This document shows, in pieces, positions 1 through 12,330 of a stretch of 64,000 nt of DNA. A model generated the notes under the pieces. It searched no databases. It was given only the letters and a program-made list of their open reading frames with translations, and had not been told where the DNA came from. The stretch covers positions 7,996,281-8,060,280 of the forward strand of contig NC_088301.1 in the NCBI RefSeq assembly GCF_032854445.1, given 5' to 3'. Position 1 is the stretch's first letter. Each line of letters begins with the position of its first letter. This stretch comes from Liolophura sinensis (taxonomy: Eukaryota > Mollusca > Polyplacophora > Chitonida > Chitonidae). Made by a program: the position numbers and the translations under genes.

Positions 1-499
1 GTCTGAAAACTGTTAAAAAAATCCAGAGGGAACTATACACGTCGGACAGTTTTATAAGACGTGTTAGATTAATAACGCCATGAGCATCTCCACTATAATC
101 TCCATCACTATGATTAAGCTGTCTGTATAACGAAGAGTCATTTTAGTTATGTTACGCTGTTAACCTCAGTAAATACAATACGATGTCTGATGGTTGAAGT
201 CGTTTGTTTGAATAATGTGTTGCAATGAATTATCCATAATTCATCACTGCTGTAACCTGTTTGAATCCGGCTTCAGTTGGACTCTGCTGGAGAGGTAAGG
301 CTATGTCATGATCGAGACCATTTATCTGAACACCAGATTTAGTTGGTTTCTTCTTCACCATAGGCGAATTACTCATGCATTACCACCTCGGTCGTTTGTT
401 TGTATACAACTCTCATTAGCTTTATTTTCACTGTTCTTCAGAAAAATGACTAGTTGAAAATAATCAACTTCAAATAGTGGCATATTGTCACCACGTTCT
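1..499. other. Intergenic, nothing recognised
   Basis: AT-rich unique-looking sequence. I see no coding signal, RNA gene or repeat structure that can be supported. Confidence 0.5.
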
Positions 500-556
500 G
501 TCCGGTTTCTTCTCATTGTAATGCTACGCCGTCGTATAAGTGAAATATTCTTGAGT
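500..556 (+). repeat. SINE family 1, 3' tail fragment
   Basis: Matches the 3' end of the tRNA-derived SINE seen in full at 62169-62434: the block GTCGTATAAGTGAAATATTC followed by TTGAG. Head and centre are missing. Confidence 0.7.
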
Positions 557-1700
557 TAAATGTGTATTTTAATAAATACTGGCACACCCTGTGTTGGATT
601 TTCGTGCTACAGGATACAAACCTTATACTGTGCCAGGACGCGCAGTGGTTCAGGGGAGGTAATTGATCTGTGAATGTTTACATCTGGGTTATCTGATTTT
701 TTGGGCCACTATTTTGTGTTTGAAGAATCTGCGGTAAGAACGTGCGGTATTCAGGAATGCGATTCATGATATAGCTTTTTCTGTTAGAACAACTGATAGA
801 GTTTAAGTCTAATTGTGAGCCTATGTGACACTTACTACAGTACTTGACATCTCCCCTTTTGTAGATAGTCAATTCATAGAAATACAAATACAAGCAATAT
901 TTTGAGGTCTTCAAATACAAGGACAAATGTAGTTAAGTTAAACAGATGAAAGATGTCAAACAGATAAGTTTGAAAACTTACCGTTACAGCATTGAAGCAA
1001 AAAAAAAAAACCCATCCCAACAGAGATAAAATCATTTTTAAAATGGCACATTATTCGGCGGGAGAAGAACTGCAATTAAAACTGAAAATCGCTGTGGTAT
1101 AAAAAGATTTGATTTTGGCAATACTTTGGCCATTTAAATTTGTCAGTTAAAACTAGCCTACCGTTCCTCCAAACCGTCCCCCTTCCGCCCAGACAGCATG
1201 AAGCAGTGTCTCTCCGTAACATGATTTAAGAGTTACGCCACACCGCAACTATTTCAATCCAAACATTTTACGAGTGTATCTTTCCCCCGACGATGGGGAG
1301 AGCGGCCGACTCGTATTGGAAATGGCGGTCAGCGAAGTTTAGCTTGTTTTCGACGCGACAAATATACAGTTGCACACATATTTGACATGTTGTGGACAGC
1401 ACGACTCGCGTTATGGAATACAAGTCTGTATTTCTGAAAACTTATCTGGGAAGAATGAAACAGGTCTGAGATCTCGGTTAAATGGTATAACGTTGAAATC
1501 GACCATTAACGATTAACAGCGTGGCGTCATTATACATGTTAATGTAAACTGATAATCTTTTGATGAAAAACAAAAACACCGACTAATTCACAAATAAACT
1601 GAAAGGTCTTTTATTATTTGGCTGAATTTGTTGGCGAATTATGAACATCGGGAGATCACAGTGTCCGTATGTTGATTTTCTTTGCACATATGAATAAGTT
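557..1700. other. Intergenic, nothing recognised
   Basis: No gene supported. The 82-codon minus-strand frame at 678-926 has no recognisable family, splice context or repeat relationship and is probably chance. Confidence 0.5.
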
Positions 1701-1808
1701 GTAGGGCTGTGGACTGTGATATTGTTCTCGTTTGCCTGGGTGATCAAGCATTCAGAGCCGTTCCCTACAAATTCGCGGCCAAATCAACATGCCGGAACGG
1801 TGATTGGT

Positions 1809-2005
1809 CATGCCGGCGGAAACCTGTATCCAGGCGGAAACCTGGAGCCTTGCGGAAACCTACATCCATGCGGAAACCTCTATCCTTCGGAAACCTGGGG
1901 CCTGGCGGAAACCTGCATCCATGCAGGCGGAAACCTGTATCTAGGCGGAAATCTGGAACCTGGCAGAGACCTGGAGCCTGGCGGAGACCTGGAGTCCGGA
2001 GTAAA
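1809..2005. repeat. 18-bp minisatellite (GCGGAAACCTG-type)
   Basis: About ten imperfect units built around GGCGGAAACCTG plus a 6-8 base variable part. Because the unit is about 18 bp, two overlapping frames stay open across it (1709-2053 and 1716-2036). These give low-complexity peptides and are not treated as genes. Confidence 0.85.
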
Positions 2006-2635
2006 CGACTGCCTTTCGATAGGGACTCTAAATTGAGGAGGGAAATTATATGAACTCCACTTATGGCAGTCTATAAACGGTGTATGTATTCATTGATGTA
2101 AACCGTTATTTACACCAGACTTGCACTTCTTGGTAATGCAGTGATTTCAATTTGAAGTTGTATTAATTCCATTTTCAAATTTTATGCTGTTCATGTTTCC
2201 CTCCGATTTTTGAAAAGTGATATTTGTCTACGGGCATGCAACACATATTAAAAAGTATATCTGTCGATGTCTCTCGATCTTCTGACACCTTTCCTATCGG
2301 CTAAGTGTTGGTTTAATAATTTCCCGTCGTCGTTTTTAGCTGCGACAGGTAGTAGTGTAAATCGCTGTGTGTATATATGTCAGTCGGTCGGTAAAATCTT
2401 TCAACATGGTCATTTGATTAACGATAGGTCAAGACGAAATCAACTTTTTACGGGAAGTTGCAGGTATAATATTGCGAATTTGCACAGATTTTTCTTTCAC
2501 CAATGAAGTACTTGGAAAACGAAATGGAAGTTCGCGTCGCAATAATGCAGTCTGAGTTAGTTCATTTTTGCGCACGCATTCTTTCGGAATTTTTTTAACC
2601 TTTTCAACAAATTTACAATGAATCCTAAACCATTT

Positions 2636-2790
2636 CTCTGCGGTGTAAACATTTTCTCCGCGGTGTAAACGTTTTCTCCGCGGTGTAAACGTTTTCTCCG
2701 TGGTGTAAACGTTTTCTGTTCGATAAAAAATTTTACTCCCGGGAGAAAAGGTTTACACCGCAGTGAAAAGGGTTACACCGAAAAGAAAAC
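2636..2790. repeat. 20-bp tandem repeat with inverted copies (foldback)
   Basis: Four direct units of CGGTGTAAACGTTTTCTCCG-type sequence (2640-2717) are followed after about 30 bp by two units in opposite orientation (2749-2780, GGTTTACACCGCAG-type). The single strand can therefore fold back on itself. Confidence 0.8.
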
Positions 2791-2883
2791 GTTTTTTGCT
2801 GTTTTTTTTTATCAAATTTATCAATTTTGCACAAAATGTTGTTGCTTCTTCGTTAATCTGCTTATGCATGTATTCTAAATTCT

Positions 2884-3243
2884 GTGTTTCTTGTTGTTAG
2901 TGAAGACATACAATATTTAAAAAACAAGTGGCCCTTGTACATGCATTCAGCTCTTCTGGACGACGTGAGAAACTTTTTTTCTTTTTTGCGGTGTACAAGA
3001 CAGGGGGAAAAAGATTGTGCAGAAAAGTGTAAAACTGTTCAGTTAACGATGGATCGGCTGCGCATTATGAGAGATGTGTCCTTAAGTTTGGTGATAAGAT
3101 CGTGCATCTACTTACAACGAAGAAATAACCTAAAAGCCCAGAAAGCCGACGTTGTAGTTTATGAGTCATTTGTAAAGTCCCGACAAATTAATCATATCTG
3201 GCCAAAAGGAAACCACCGAACAACTGACCATGGGTCAAGCTAA
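2884..3243 (+). other. 119-codon open frame, unrecognised
   Basis: An open frame with mixed composition and several Cys, Lys and Arg residues; I recognise no domain. It ends just before the mariner-like element at 3255. It could be part of an older repeat or chance. There is no splice, promoter or homology support, so it is not called as a gene. Confidence 0.15.
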
Positions 3244-3254
3244 AACTTATATCT

Positions 3255-3688
3255 AGGGTGCAGCAAAAGTCTGGACCCATTGGCAATTTACTATATATGA
3301 ATTTACAGTTTACAATAAGTGTTCGAACTGACTTCCGCCTTCCTCCAAACATTTCCTTACTCGGGAGACTCATAATCTTTGCACATTTCGAAGCATAGAG
3401 TTATTCCCCCTTATGTTTGCAATTTCTTGTGTGATGTTATATTTTAGTGCATGTAATGTTCTTGGTTTGTTAACATAAACCACTGATTTAAGATGTCCCC
3501 ATAAGAAAATATGCAAATGACTCAAATCCGGAGATCTTGATAGCCATTCCACCAACCCTGGATTTCCCTGGAAATGTGGTGTCATGTAAAAATATACATG
3601 ATACTTAAATGATCAAAGTTATGTTAAAAATAAATGAAAACAAATTCTATAGTAAATTGCCTATGGGTCCAGACTTTTGCTTCACTCT
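3255..3688 (-). mobile_element. Mariner-like DNA transposon, internally deleted, 434 bp
   Basis: Terminal inverted repeats of about 40 bp are visible: GCAAAAGTCTGGACCCAT at 3262-3279 and its complement at 3663-3680, each followed inward by GGCAATTTACTATA-type sequence. A TA-rich flank fits TA target duplication. Between them, on the minus strand (3370-3585), lies the C-terminal end of an IS630/Tc1-mariner-type transposase with the hallmark PDLS...FLWGHLKS...VY. The N-terminal catalytic part is absent, so the copy is non-autonomous. Family level beyond mariner-like is inference. Confidence 0.8.
3370..3585 (-). pseudogene. Transposase C-terminal fragment (mariner/Tc1-like)
   Basis: 71 codons. 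Residues around 15-35 read SRSPDLSHLHIFLWGHLKS, matching the region of mariner-type transposases that holds the last catalytic acidic residue (usually SPDLSPLDFFLWGHLKS). Here the usual PLD reads HLH, so the acidic residue appears lost. The frame runs on into a decayed C-terminus (3188-3373). It lies inside the TIRs at 3255 and 3688 and is a dead fragment. Confidence 0.75.
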
Positions 3689-3690
3689 GT

Positions 3691-3709
3691 ATATATATAT
3701 ATATATATT
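3691..3709. repeat. (TA)n microsatellite
   Basis: A run of TA dinucleotides directly abutting the right end of the mariner-like element. Confidence 0.9.
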
Positions 3710-3914
3710 TAATTATGATGCATAAGTGGTGGTATTTTTTTGTCGGGAACATTGATTTCATTAACATAAACAAATTGATTGATGTACACATAATGCTAAT
3801 AGAGACGCATCTGCATATTAAAAATAGCACTAGCTTTAATCTTTTCTCCATGCACACATTGTTCGCTTGTTTTATTCCGCCACACACCTCCATAGGTAAT
3901 AAGCTCATTTGTGT

Positions 3915-4068
3915 TTAACGCCTGGCTCCACAATTTTTCACTTATATGACAGCGGTCGCTAAAGGAAACCTAAATGCCGGGAGTAAACCACCGACTTTCA
4001 GCATGTACGTGACAAAACTCTTGAAGAGGCAGCTGAAGCAGTGAGAGCTGGCTTCGAACGCGCGATCT
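3915..4068 (-). repeat. SINE family 2 fragment
   Basis: Begins TTTAACGCCTGGCTCCACAA and CACTTATATGACAGCGG, related to the tail of the second SINE family (compare 55753-55807). It continues through a tRNA-like B-box complement near GGCTTCGAACGCGCGATCTC. Confidence 0.6.
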
Positions 4069-4131
4069 CCCACCATAATGCTGGCTGCTGTAGGATATAA
4101 ATGTAATATTTTTGAGCACGACGTGGAAAAC
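4069..4131 (+). repeat. SINE family 1 tail fragment joined to family 2
   Basis: CCACCATAATGCTGGCTGC plus a degenerate tail, in the opposite orientation to the abutting family 2 fragment. The junction suggests insertion of one SINE into another or a recombination product. Confidence 0.6.
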
Positions 4132-4310
4132 GTGAAGTATATATCACGAGACGCATGTTGGTTAGCCTTCACCACGGTCTGAGTTTATTCAGCACAACGA
4201 TATTAACATTAATTTTAGGCGCAACTGGTTTTTATGATGATGTTTTAATATAATTAAAGACGTACAGCATAGAGAGTAAAACCAGAGCAGCGACATCAAT
4301 TTGATAGCTG

Positions 4311-4470
4311 ACAAATGGTCACACGTAACCGTCAAATACGGTCTCTTATCATTTACCTCAGTCAGGGTTTTATTCTAACTTTTCATGTAAATGCATACAT
4401 AGTAGCAATCTAAACGCTCCTTAGCACCATGGCTTAAGCACAATTAGGTAAAAAAATGCAGTGATGTTAA
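4311..4470. repeat. Unclassified dispersed repeat A, copy 1
   Basis: Similar over about 160 bp to 19770-19935. Shared blocks include GGTCACACGTAACC, CAGTCAGGGTTTTATTCTAAC and CACCATGGCTTAAG. No coding signal or terminal repeat was found. Confidence 0.75.
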
Positions 4471-5956
4471 TACCAATTGTAGAAAATGCGGATTAATACT
4501 GAACGCCACTGTGGTGTATTGCGGAAGGTTGTGACGGTAAATAGGTGAAAAGTTTTCCTATAGTGTCACTTTCGTGAGTGGAGCGTTCTACTTGAGCGCA
4601 CCTCAGACGGATACATAACGAAACGGAAGTTACTTTATATGCGTTTTTCAGCGAACAATATTTGAGCTATAATGCCCCTAAATGGAAAATTCACCTAGCC
4701 ACCGTTGAAACCATGCATTTATTTTTGTGGAGAATCAATTTCTAAAAACGATCTGCCGAATCGGTCAGCAATACAGAGAGGCCTTTATACAAATGTAAAA
4801 ACGTATGTGTGGCTGTCTGCATTCGGCTACTCTTTGATGTACTTATAAATGAACAAAACACAGCAAAACATGGGTTACAGGTTTACAGGCATGCCTGCTA
4901 ACGATCTGATAACAGACGAATAGTGTTTGTGCCCATTTTTTGGAAGGTTTCAGAAGGAATATGCTGACGTCGTGACAGTTACGTATCGAGAGGGCTTATG
5001 TACGTAATAATATGCATACGGACTGGTGTCACAGATAGCTCGTCATATCGACTTTGAACCCCTGAATGGGATCATCTTACGCTTTTGATGTCACCTAACA
5101 AGGCTAACCAAATCTGATTTAACACACCATCGACCCTGGACAGCGAGACTCGTCTCGTTTTGTTACCAGACACGTAACTACGAGAGTTCCCAAGAACAGT
5201 GCTGAAACCTGCGGGCCCAGGAACTAATCTTGCGTAATTACAGACCGCCGACATTGAAGCACAGTTAGTTTGAACAGGTGAGTGCACTGTCGTGTTGTTT
5301 ATTGTTTATTTTAAGTCATGCACAACACACCTGACACCCAATTGCAGTTTTGATAACAAGTATGATATTTTTATTCGCAATGAGCAAGTGTTGGTGAGAA
5401 GCAAAATCTTGGTATATAGGGAAAAAACACCTCGTAAACTTTACGATTTACCCCATCATTGACAGCAGATATCATTAGAATATTATCGATTTACACTTCT
5501 GTTTAAAACAACTGAGCAACAAGAAAACAGTAAGTTGGCCTTTTCATCATTAAAAACTGTTTGGCGTAGCAGCAAATCAGGCTTTTTTTCGGATAATACT
5601 TTTTGATCTATAAATGGATTAAAAAGCGTTATTCTTCGATATACATAAAAACACACATTTTAGGCAAGACAGGAATACATGAAAGAATTATTTACACATG
5701 TAAGGGTTGCAAAACCAGTAAAATAAAATGTTTTTATCTGAGCTATATAGAGGAGGGAAATTAAAAAAACGGCCATATAGAACAAACAGTGCATCTCGAG
5801 TACAATGATTTCAGTGCAGTGACATTCAGTAAAGTGACAAACGCATTCAGTCTATGTTTCTTAAGTTTTACTATGAGTATAATTCTCTTGTAAGTAAATA
5901 TGGACAAATCGCCCAGAATCTCTGGCGTTCTGCTTTATGATTGTGTTCAATCCCGC
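4471..5956. other. Intergenic, nothing recognised
   Basis: No gene supported. A 71-codon minus-strand frame (5072-5287) has no recognised similarity. Confidence 0.45.
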
Positions 5957-6335
5957 TTAACCCGGGGCTAGGGACTCTCTATTCATCCTGTTGATTAAAT
6001 CGCTACGTTGGATGTATGAATAGTTGTAATCAAAGCGCAACTGAGATACATATTTAGTTATCGACAGTTGATAGTCTACCATTGTACACGGTTTCACTTA
6101 GTTGCCTAGAACATGCGTAGCGTTTTTCCAACATCATTGAAAACTGTTGGTTGCTGCTCTTTCCATGATTCCTTCCTATTTTATTACCTTAAATACTTTC
6201 TTAATTCTCTGGTGGTTGGTGTTATACGTCGTTTTGGGGAATTGGCCTTTCGATTATTGATCTGTGACGTTCTTACTGGTTGACGGCTGATATACGAATG
6301 TCGGTTTCGACGCATAGTTTGGAGAATGTGCCATT
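5957..6335. repeat. Unclassified dispersed repeat B, copy 1
   Basis: About 350 bp similar to 17160-17518 inside NOX5 copy 1 intron 2. Shared blocks include GGTTGACGGCTG, CGTCGTTTTGGG, CGACGCATAG and CCTATTTT. The pair share short open frames on opposite strands, none convincing. Confidence 0.75.
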
Positions 6336-6449
6336 TCGCCGAAGGAAACATATCACTGAGTGAAAACTTCATAAAGCAAAGTATCGTTAGAATGAGCTGA
6401 TTGTGAAAACCACCAGAATTATAATTAGCGACTTGTAGCATAAGTGACG

Positions 6450-6555
6450 AGTGGTTAGCGTGGTGGCGCAGCACATTGACTCAAGAGCATCTCACCAGGG
6501 TAGTTGCCGAGAGTCCTCCGGGGGCTCTGCCCGGTATCTTGCCGCCATAATGATT
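6450..6555 (+). repeat. SINE family 1, internally deleted
   Basis: A tRNA-like head (GGTTAGCGTGGTGGCGCAGC) and a CATCTCACCA block run directly into the CCGGGGGCTCTGCCCGG and GCCGCCATAATG core. The B-box half and the 3' tail are missing. Confidence 0.7.
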
Positions 6556-9233
6556 AGCGAGTTTGATTTCTGCAAGGATTAATATTTTACCAGTACTTTG
6601 GAAATTAAATAAGTCACCTTTAGATGATATATACCATGGCACGTTATGTTCCTTAAAGTTTCTTTTTCTCTTATTTTAAGCGTTGTTTTCTTTCCGGTAC
6701 CAGGAGGAAATAAAACTCATCTACGCAGATGCTGCTAAATATGTCGCGAAAACGTTTAAATCTAGTTTCTCCGCGTATGATTCTCCCGGCTGCGCCACTC
6801 GAATCAGAGTTACACATTTGCATCTAACTTTGCAATGTATTAAATATAGTTATTTTGCATGGTAATATCGCTAAGCACATCGCAGATATTCTGGTAACGT
6901 TACATCCTTGACTTCTTTACTTTCAAAAACTGCTCGTAGAAATAAATTCGTTTTCTATGATCCATTGAAGAAAATGACACCGTGTGTTAGCCAATAATAT
7001 ATGCCCCACCCCATCCCCTTTGTGATATTGAAGTATGTTCTCCAGGAAACAGGATATATTTTAGCGTCACAATCTTGGTTATTACCGATGATTATTAACA
7101 AGAAATTCAATAAAATGTTCAAAAGACAGAGTTAAGCGTTGATACAGTCATATATCTTTAAATTAAGTTTGCTTGAAGAATGACGCACGCATTTGATGAA
7201 TTTATTCTATTTTCATGCCTGACTGACTGAGACATTTCAATTTTCACCTCTATCATTTGTGAGGCAAACGATTAAATTGTACACGGTTGACCAGCCAGGA
7301 GCCACATATGCATACGTCACACGTGGAGAAGTTTGTCAGTAACTTGCCAAAGGTGGGTTATTTTACATCTGACACTCCGGTATCCTTCCCCCACCCCACC
7401 CCCACCCTAAAATCTGACCACCATTTTATATGAATGAAAAGTCTATTGCGTAAATATTGATGGCGTTCAACAACAATCAAATTAATAAAATACAATGATC
7501 CATACTAATTTCATATGGAATTTGGATACAGCACGATTATGAAATTATCTAGTGCCGTAATAAAAAGTGACCAACCCTGGTGTGTAAGAATGATATATTG
7601 TTGTGCTTAAATCGATTTTAAAATTATGATATCTTCTTAGAGAGATTTTTATACATTTTTTTTACAACCATTGATTGCCATAATTCAATAAATAACTGCC
7701 AAACCCAGTTCATTATTTTCAACCAACGATTATTTATTATAAACGGTATCGTCGACGCTGAAACAGGTGACTGTATGAAGTTCGTGTAGTAATTCATCAG
7801 TGACTCCAAATAAGCCATACTCATACCAAAGATGGCGTCTGGCGGGTATTTGTTCTCACCGATTGTTATCTGTATTAGTTTACAACAAGTTACAACCTGT
7901 CTTGCTCAAAACATCGGTCACTATAAAAGTCATAAATGATATTTATGAGGTTTTCCGACAGTGCCCAAGCAGAGCTCTATAAGCATGTTGTTGAATTTAG
8001 CTTTATATCCTTTGATACGCAAATCTTTCTATATGATGAACTTTTACAAGTATTCACGAAATGCCACTGGTGTTAATATTTTAAAAAAAAACTGAAAGAA
8101 TTACAAATAAAAAAAAATCGAACGGAGGCATACTGTACAAATTGACGCTTTGATTAATGTCGTAATTAAATACAATATTTGCACTTCTTGCCTGCGCCCC
8201 GAGAAAACTGGAATGCGTTGCTTATTTATGAATTTTTCACTTTATATCAGGAATACACACCTTGACAACGGCAACGGTTCTATGAAGATCCCCCACAGGC
8301 GATCGCTTGACTGTATCCAATGATATTTCGATCTAATTATATATTAGTTTTAACTGCACCTTCCAGTGGACTTTTTCACCACATATCTCCTCGTCACAAT
8401 GTTGAGTGATCATGTGATTTCAAATCTGCCTTGCACACTTAAGACGAACATCCTGAATGGTGACAACATGTCCTGGCACGTGGCACTTCACTGGTCTAAA
8501 CCTGATAGACGTATTACAACTGAATTATTATTGAATTACTGTAACCAACCAAAGGTGCCAGACTAAACCTTGAAGGGATGACCTCTGCTGTAGTCAGATT
8601 CGATTTTTATCGCTGTGTAATCAGTACAACATTCAAGGCTGACATAATAAATGCTCACAACATTTCACAATCTGCGATACCATCTGAATACATACACATC
8701 ATTATGTACTGCCGTATGTTTTTAGAGTAATGGTCATTCTATTTTACCAGATAAATTCCTTTTTTTCATCTTAATGGACCATGGAGTGGAATAAATTATC
8801 AACCGACTTTCGATGTGTTGTAGCCTTGTCTTTGTTTAAAAGTAACTTAAAATGGAATCAAGACTTAATTCTTAAATTCTTGAAACTTAAATTCAATATA
8901 CTGTTGTTTTGCTTGGTGAATGAATCAAGTTATGTAAAATGTGATGTTATAAATTCCAGCCATCAATTAAAGTCTAGTCTTAAATTCTATGTACTGTTAT
9001 TTTACATGATGATTAAATCAAATCAAATTTCATTTTATCATCAATACCACGGGAATGTTAAATACTTTGGCTTGGGCTGATTGATTAATTGTTTTTTGAG
9101 GTCAGTTTCATGGATGCGTGAAGAAAACAAAAGTACACGTAACTTCAGTTTACCACCTTCACACCTTAGCTCGGATGCGAATCTAAAGTGCGAACCTGAA
9201 TATAAATCTATCATATATATTATAATAAGAGAA
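6556..9233. other. Intergenic, nothing recognised
   Basis: AT-rich. Small frames at 6683-6865, 7624-7824, 7800-7982, 8366-8566 and 8781-9080 lack family signatures. A weak SINE-like remnant (GTGGAGAAGTTTGTCAGTAA) lies near 7322-7360. Confidence 0.4.
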
Positions 9234-9512
9234 GACCTCCATGGCCAAAGCCGTTACCGTACCAGCTCGTCACAATGACGCAGGTGCCTCTCACCACTGC
9301 GGTCTCAAATCCAGGTCATGTAAGTTCAAGTCCAGCTCATGCTGGCTTCCACTCCGGCCATGCATGATAAGGTCTCGCACCAACCTGCGGGTGGTCGTGG
9401 GTTTCGTCCGGGCTCTGCCCAGTTCTCTGCAACCATAATGCCGGCCCCCGTCGTATAAGTGAATATTCTTGAGTACGGTGTAAAACGCCAATCAAATAAA
9501 TAAAAAATATAA
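9234..9512 (+). repeat. SINE family 1, near full length
   Basis: Decayed tRNA-like head, B box GTTCAAGTCCAGCTCATGC near 9324, central core GGTGGTCGTGGGTTTCG and CCGGGCTCTGCCCAG, then the CGTCGTATAAGTGAATATTC tail and an (AAAT)n end. It spawns spurious frames on both strands. Confidence 0.88.
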
Positions 9513-12009
9513 TAAATATGACATGTACACAAAATATCCGAAGTTCAGGCCGTCAAGACGGTAAAACAATATCCCAAGAGGCAAATTCACAAACACCATG
9601 AAGTCTCAATAGTAAAATTACCATCACAATCCTTTAAACTTATATGCAGGCCTATAAACTATAACAGTGTTAAATTATAGCACAATTATAACAATTGTCC
9701 GATATATCATGGTTCAGTGTATAATCGTCCAAAGAAATACAGAAGGCTTTCTGATACTTTCAGTCTCAGTATAAGGCTGTCCGATAAATTCTGAAAATAC
9801 GAGACATAACATTAAAGGTGAAAAAAAAGCATTTTGTTATGCTTTATACATGGACACCATCCGGTGATCAGGTGATTTTACAATAATAAAACTGCTCAGC
9901 TAATAATACGCTTACGCCATGAATCGTGTACAAGTATCTCTTAATTAGTGTTCAGTAAGGGTGCTTTACCCAACACCGCGTGGAACACACTGATCGTTAA
10001 ATACAAATCCATCTCTTGAATTTTATTCTTCATTTATGAACACTTAAGTAGGTTTAATATAATAGAATAATAAGTAATCGTCCAAGTCCAGAATCGGGAT
10101 ATAGTTGAAGATTTGCCCCACTTCATGGCTTACGTGTACATAATTATATAGTGAAAAGATTCACATCATCAAAAAGCGGTCACTCTAACACTCACTTAAA
10201 ACTGAATTAAAGTGGCTAAGAAATCAGTGAAATATTCTGTTTGCGAAAATATTAGCCTATTTATAAGAGAATTTCTATCCTTCCAAAAATGAGAAGCTCA
10301 TTCTCTTTTCTTTTCTTGTAGTTTTGGACTCAAAAGTTCTTGCACTTGCAAAACATCACTCTAGTTCTACGAATCACAGTTTGTAAATAAACATTTTAAA
10401 GTGAAATATGCAGCATTCCCAGTTCTAATGCGAGGGCATGGTTTTATACTGACGGGCAATATTGTTAAAAAGTCTAGATGTTGTGGGTTCAAATCCCTCT
10501 TTCAATTTCAAATTCTTCTATTACTAAATATATCATTGTATCAACTTGCATGATCAATGATTTCTTCTCATGTGAGCCTAATAGAAAGGGTGGCAGGCCA
10601 ATGTACATGGTCAGTTTTAAGGACGTCTGCTTATGCATTTTGGGTACATATATGGACCTTTTTCTGAAAGTCTTGTGCCATTAACCTAAGTAATAACGTG
10701 CAATACAGGCGCTATTCACCAAACACAAACCAAAGCCAAACCGGATAACTGAGAATTAACAAGTACACACTAACGTACCATATGGCTAATTATGATGGAC
10801 GAATTGGGCTTATGAACATTTGCTGTGTTTGGTTGCCCTTCAAATAGCCCATGGCGATTCTGTGTGAAATGGTTTACTGATTGCTCTCGGTGATTTGTGA
10901 TTTAAGACTGGTTATGTTAACCGGTATAGGAAGTCTGTGTCATGACGTTCACGACTGCATGGTTTGACTTCCTTAATTTGCTCTTTCTGTTTTCCGTTTT
11001 GGAAAATGTTTAGGTTAAATTAAATAGGGTTTGCTTTGAATCAAGTTTCTATCAAATATAAAAAAAATAAGATATTCGTGTACTGAGGTGTATACTTCTA
11101 GCCAAAATGTGCTTATATTAAGAAAGAAACGCCATTTCATAGATTAATGAGGAATGGAGGTTGAGTTGGCCTAACAATGATAAAAGGCCAGAATGGACTA
11201 CAACAACAGCAATGGTGTAATTGATGACATGGATGGAGACTGTGTGACACATAAAAGAAACATTTGTCCTAAAAACATTCTGAAATTAGAACCGACATTA
11301 TCTGGGCGAGGGGTTTGGGGACAACATCAGGTTATCAAATACGGATATTATTGTCTAGACTAGCTAATTATGAGGCACTTGTTTAGAAATTCCTATGGCC
11401 TCATAATCCCCAGAACAATTCTTAAAGTGGCGTCAAGGGTCAGATTAAAGAACAAGCCAAGTAACATACCACCCACTATCCTCACTTGCGCGAACAAGGA
11501 CTCGTCGGGGTTGTTCACTGGGCAACACAGGTAATTCCTCCAGCTATTTTTTTCTAGCTCCTTTATAAAAGTATAAAATGAGTACCTAGTGGTTACCACA
11601 GTTGACACAATCAGCTTTCACCCACGGTGTCGTGCATGAGCGTCCGCTTGCCTCGTGGCTTTCCCTTGTACCTTGACAGCGAAAACCTGGAAACGCCTAC
11701 CGTAAGTTTGGCATCTTTAAGACTTTATGTTCATTAAATCTTCGCCTGTGCTTTCTGTATGTTTGTACAAACATATAATGAATTGAAATCGGAAAGAAGA
11801 CTGATCAAAATTTAATGCGTATGGAAGTTATATATTGATAAAGGATGCATGTAGCGCTATATATGTATACTTAAAAAGACGTGCGCTGAGGCACGCATTT
11901 TACATTACCTTTTTGTTTTTTAGATCCCCTTTTCAAGTAAAAAGCATGATTATTTTATGCACACTTGTTTGCTTTTTGAGATGGAGATTAGCAATTGATT
12001 TAGACATTA
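9513..12009. other. Intergenic, little recognised
   Basis: No gene supported. A B-box-like GGGTTCAAATCCC at about 10488-10500 may be a decayed tRNA-derived SINE. Frames at 10478-10684, 11393-11608 and 11835-12140 match no family I know. Confidence 0.35.
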
Positions 12010-12330
12010 AGATTGCAATCGCCACGTGGCTCTCAGATAGAAATGGACTTTTTTCAAATACTGATCTCCTCGGCTCTGTCCGTTTTCCTCCTATCACAGT
12101 TCTGAACGGACGCCTTGAAATATTCTTGAGTACCCCTTAAAACACTAATGAAATAATAAAAAATAAAAAGAAAGTAACTAAAAAACAATTGTGACTTTAT
12201 GTGACTTTTTTGTGTTTCTCGCCACGTGGCTCTCGAATAGAAATCGGCTTTTTTCTTCTAATAACGGTCCCCTCCTTGAAATATTCTTGAGTACAGCATA
12301 AAACACTCATTCAGATAATTAAATTAATAG
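12010..12330 (+). repeat. Two decayed SINE-tail copies in tandem
   Basis: CGCCACGTGGCTCTC plus an AGATAGAAATGG-type block at about 12019 recurs at about 12221. Each is followed by GAAATATTCTTGAGTAC, a (T/C)(A/C)AAACACT-type block and an AT-rich end. This is a local duplication of a family 1 SINE tail. Confidence 0.6.

Noticed and set aside
9241-9532. Several short frames on both strands
   Set aside because: All lie inside a family 1 SINE.
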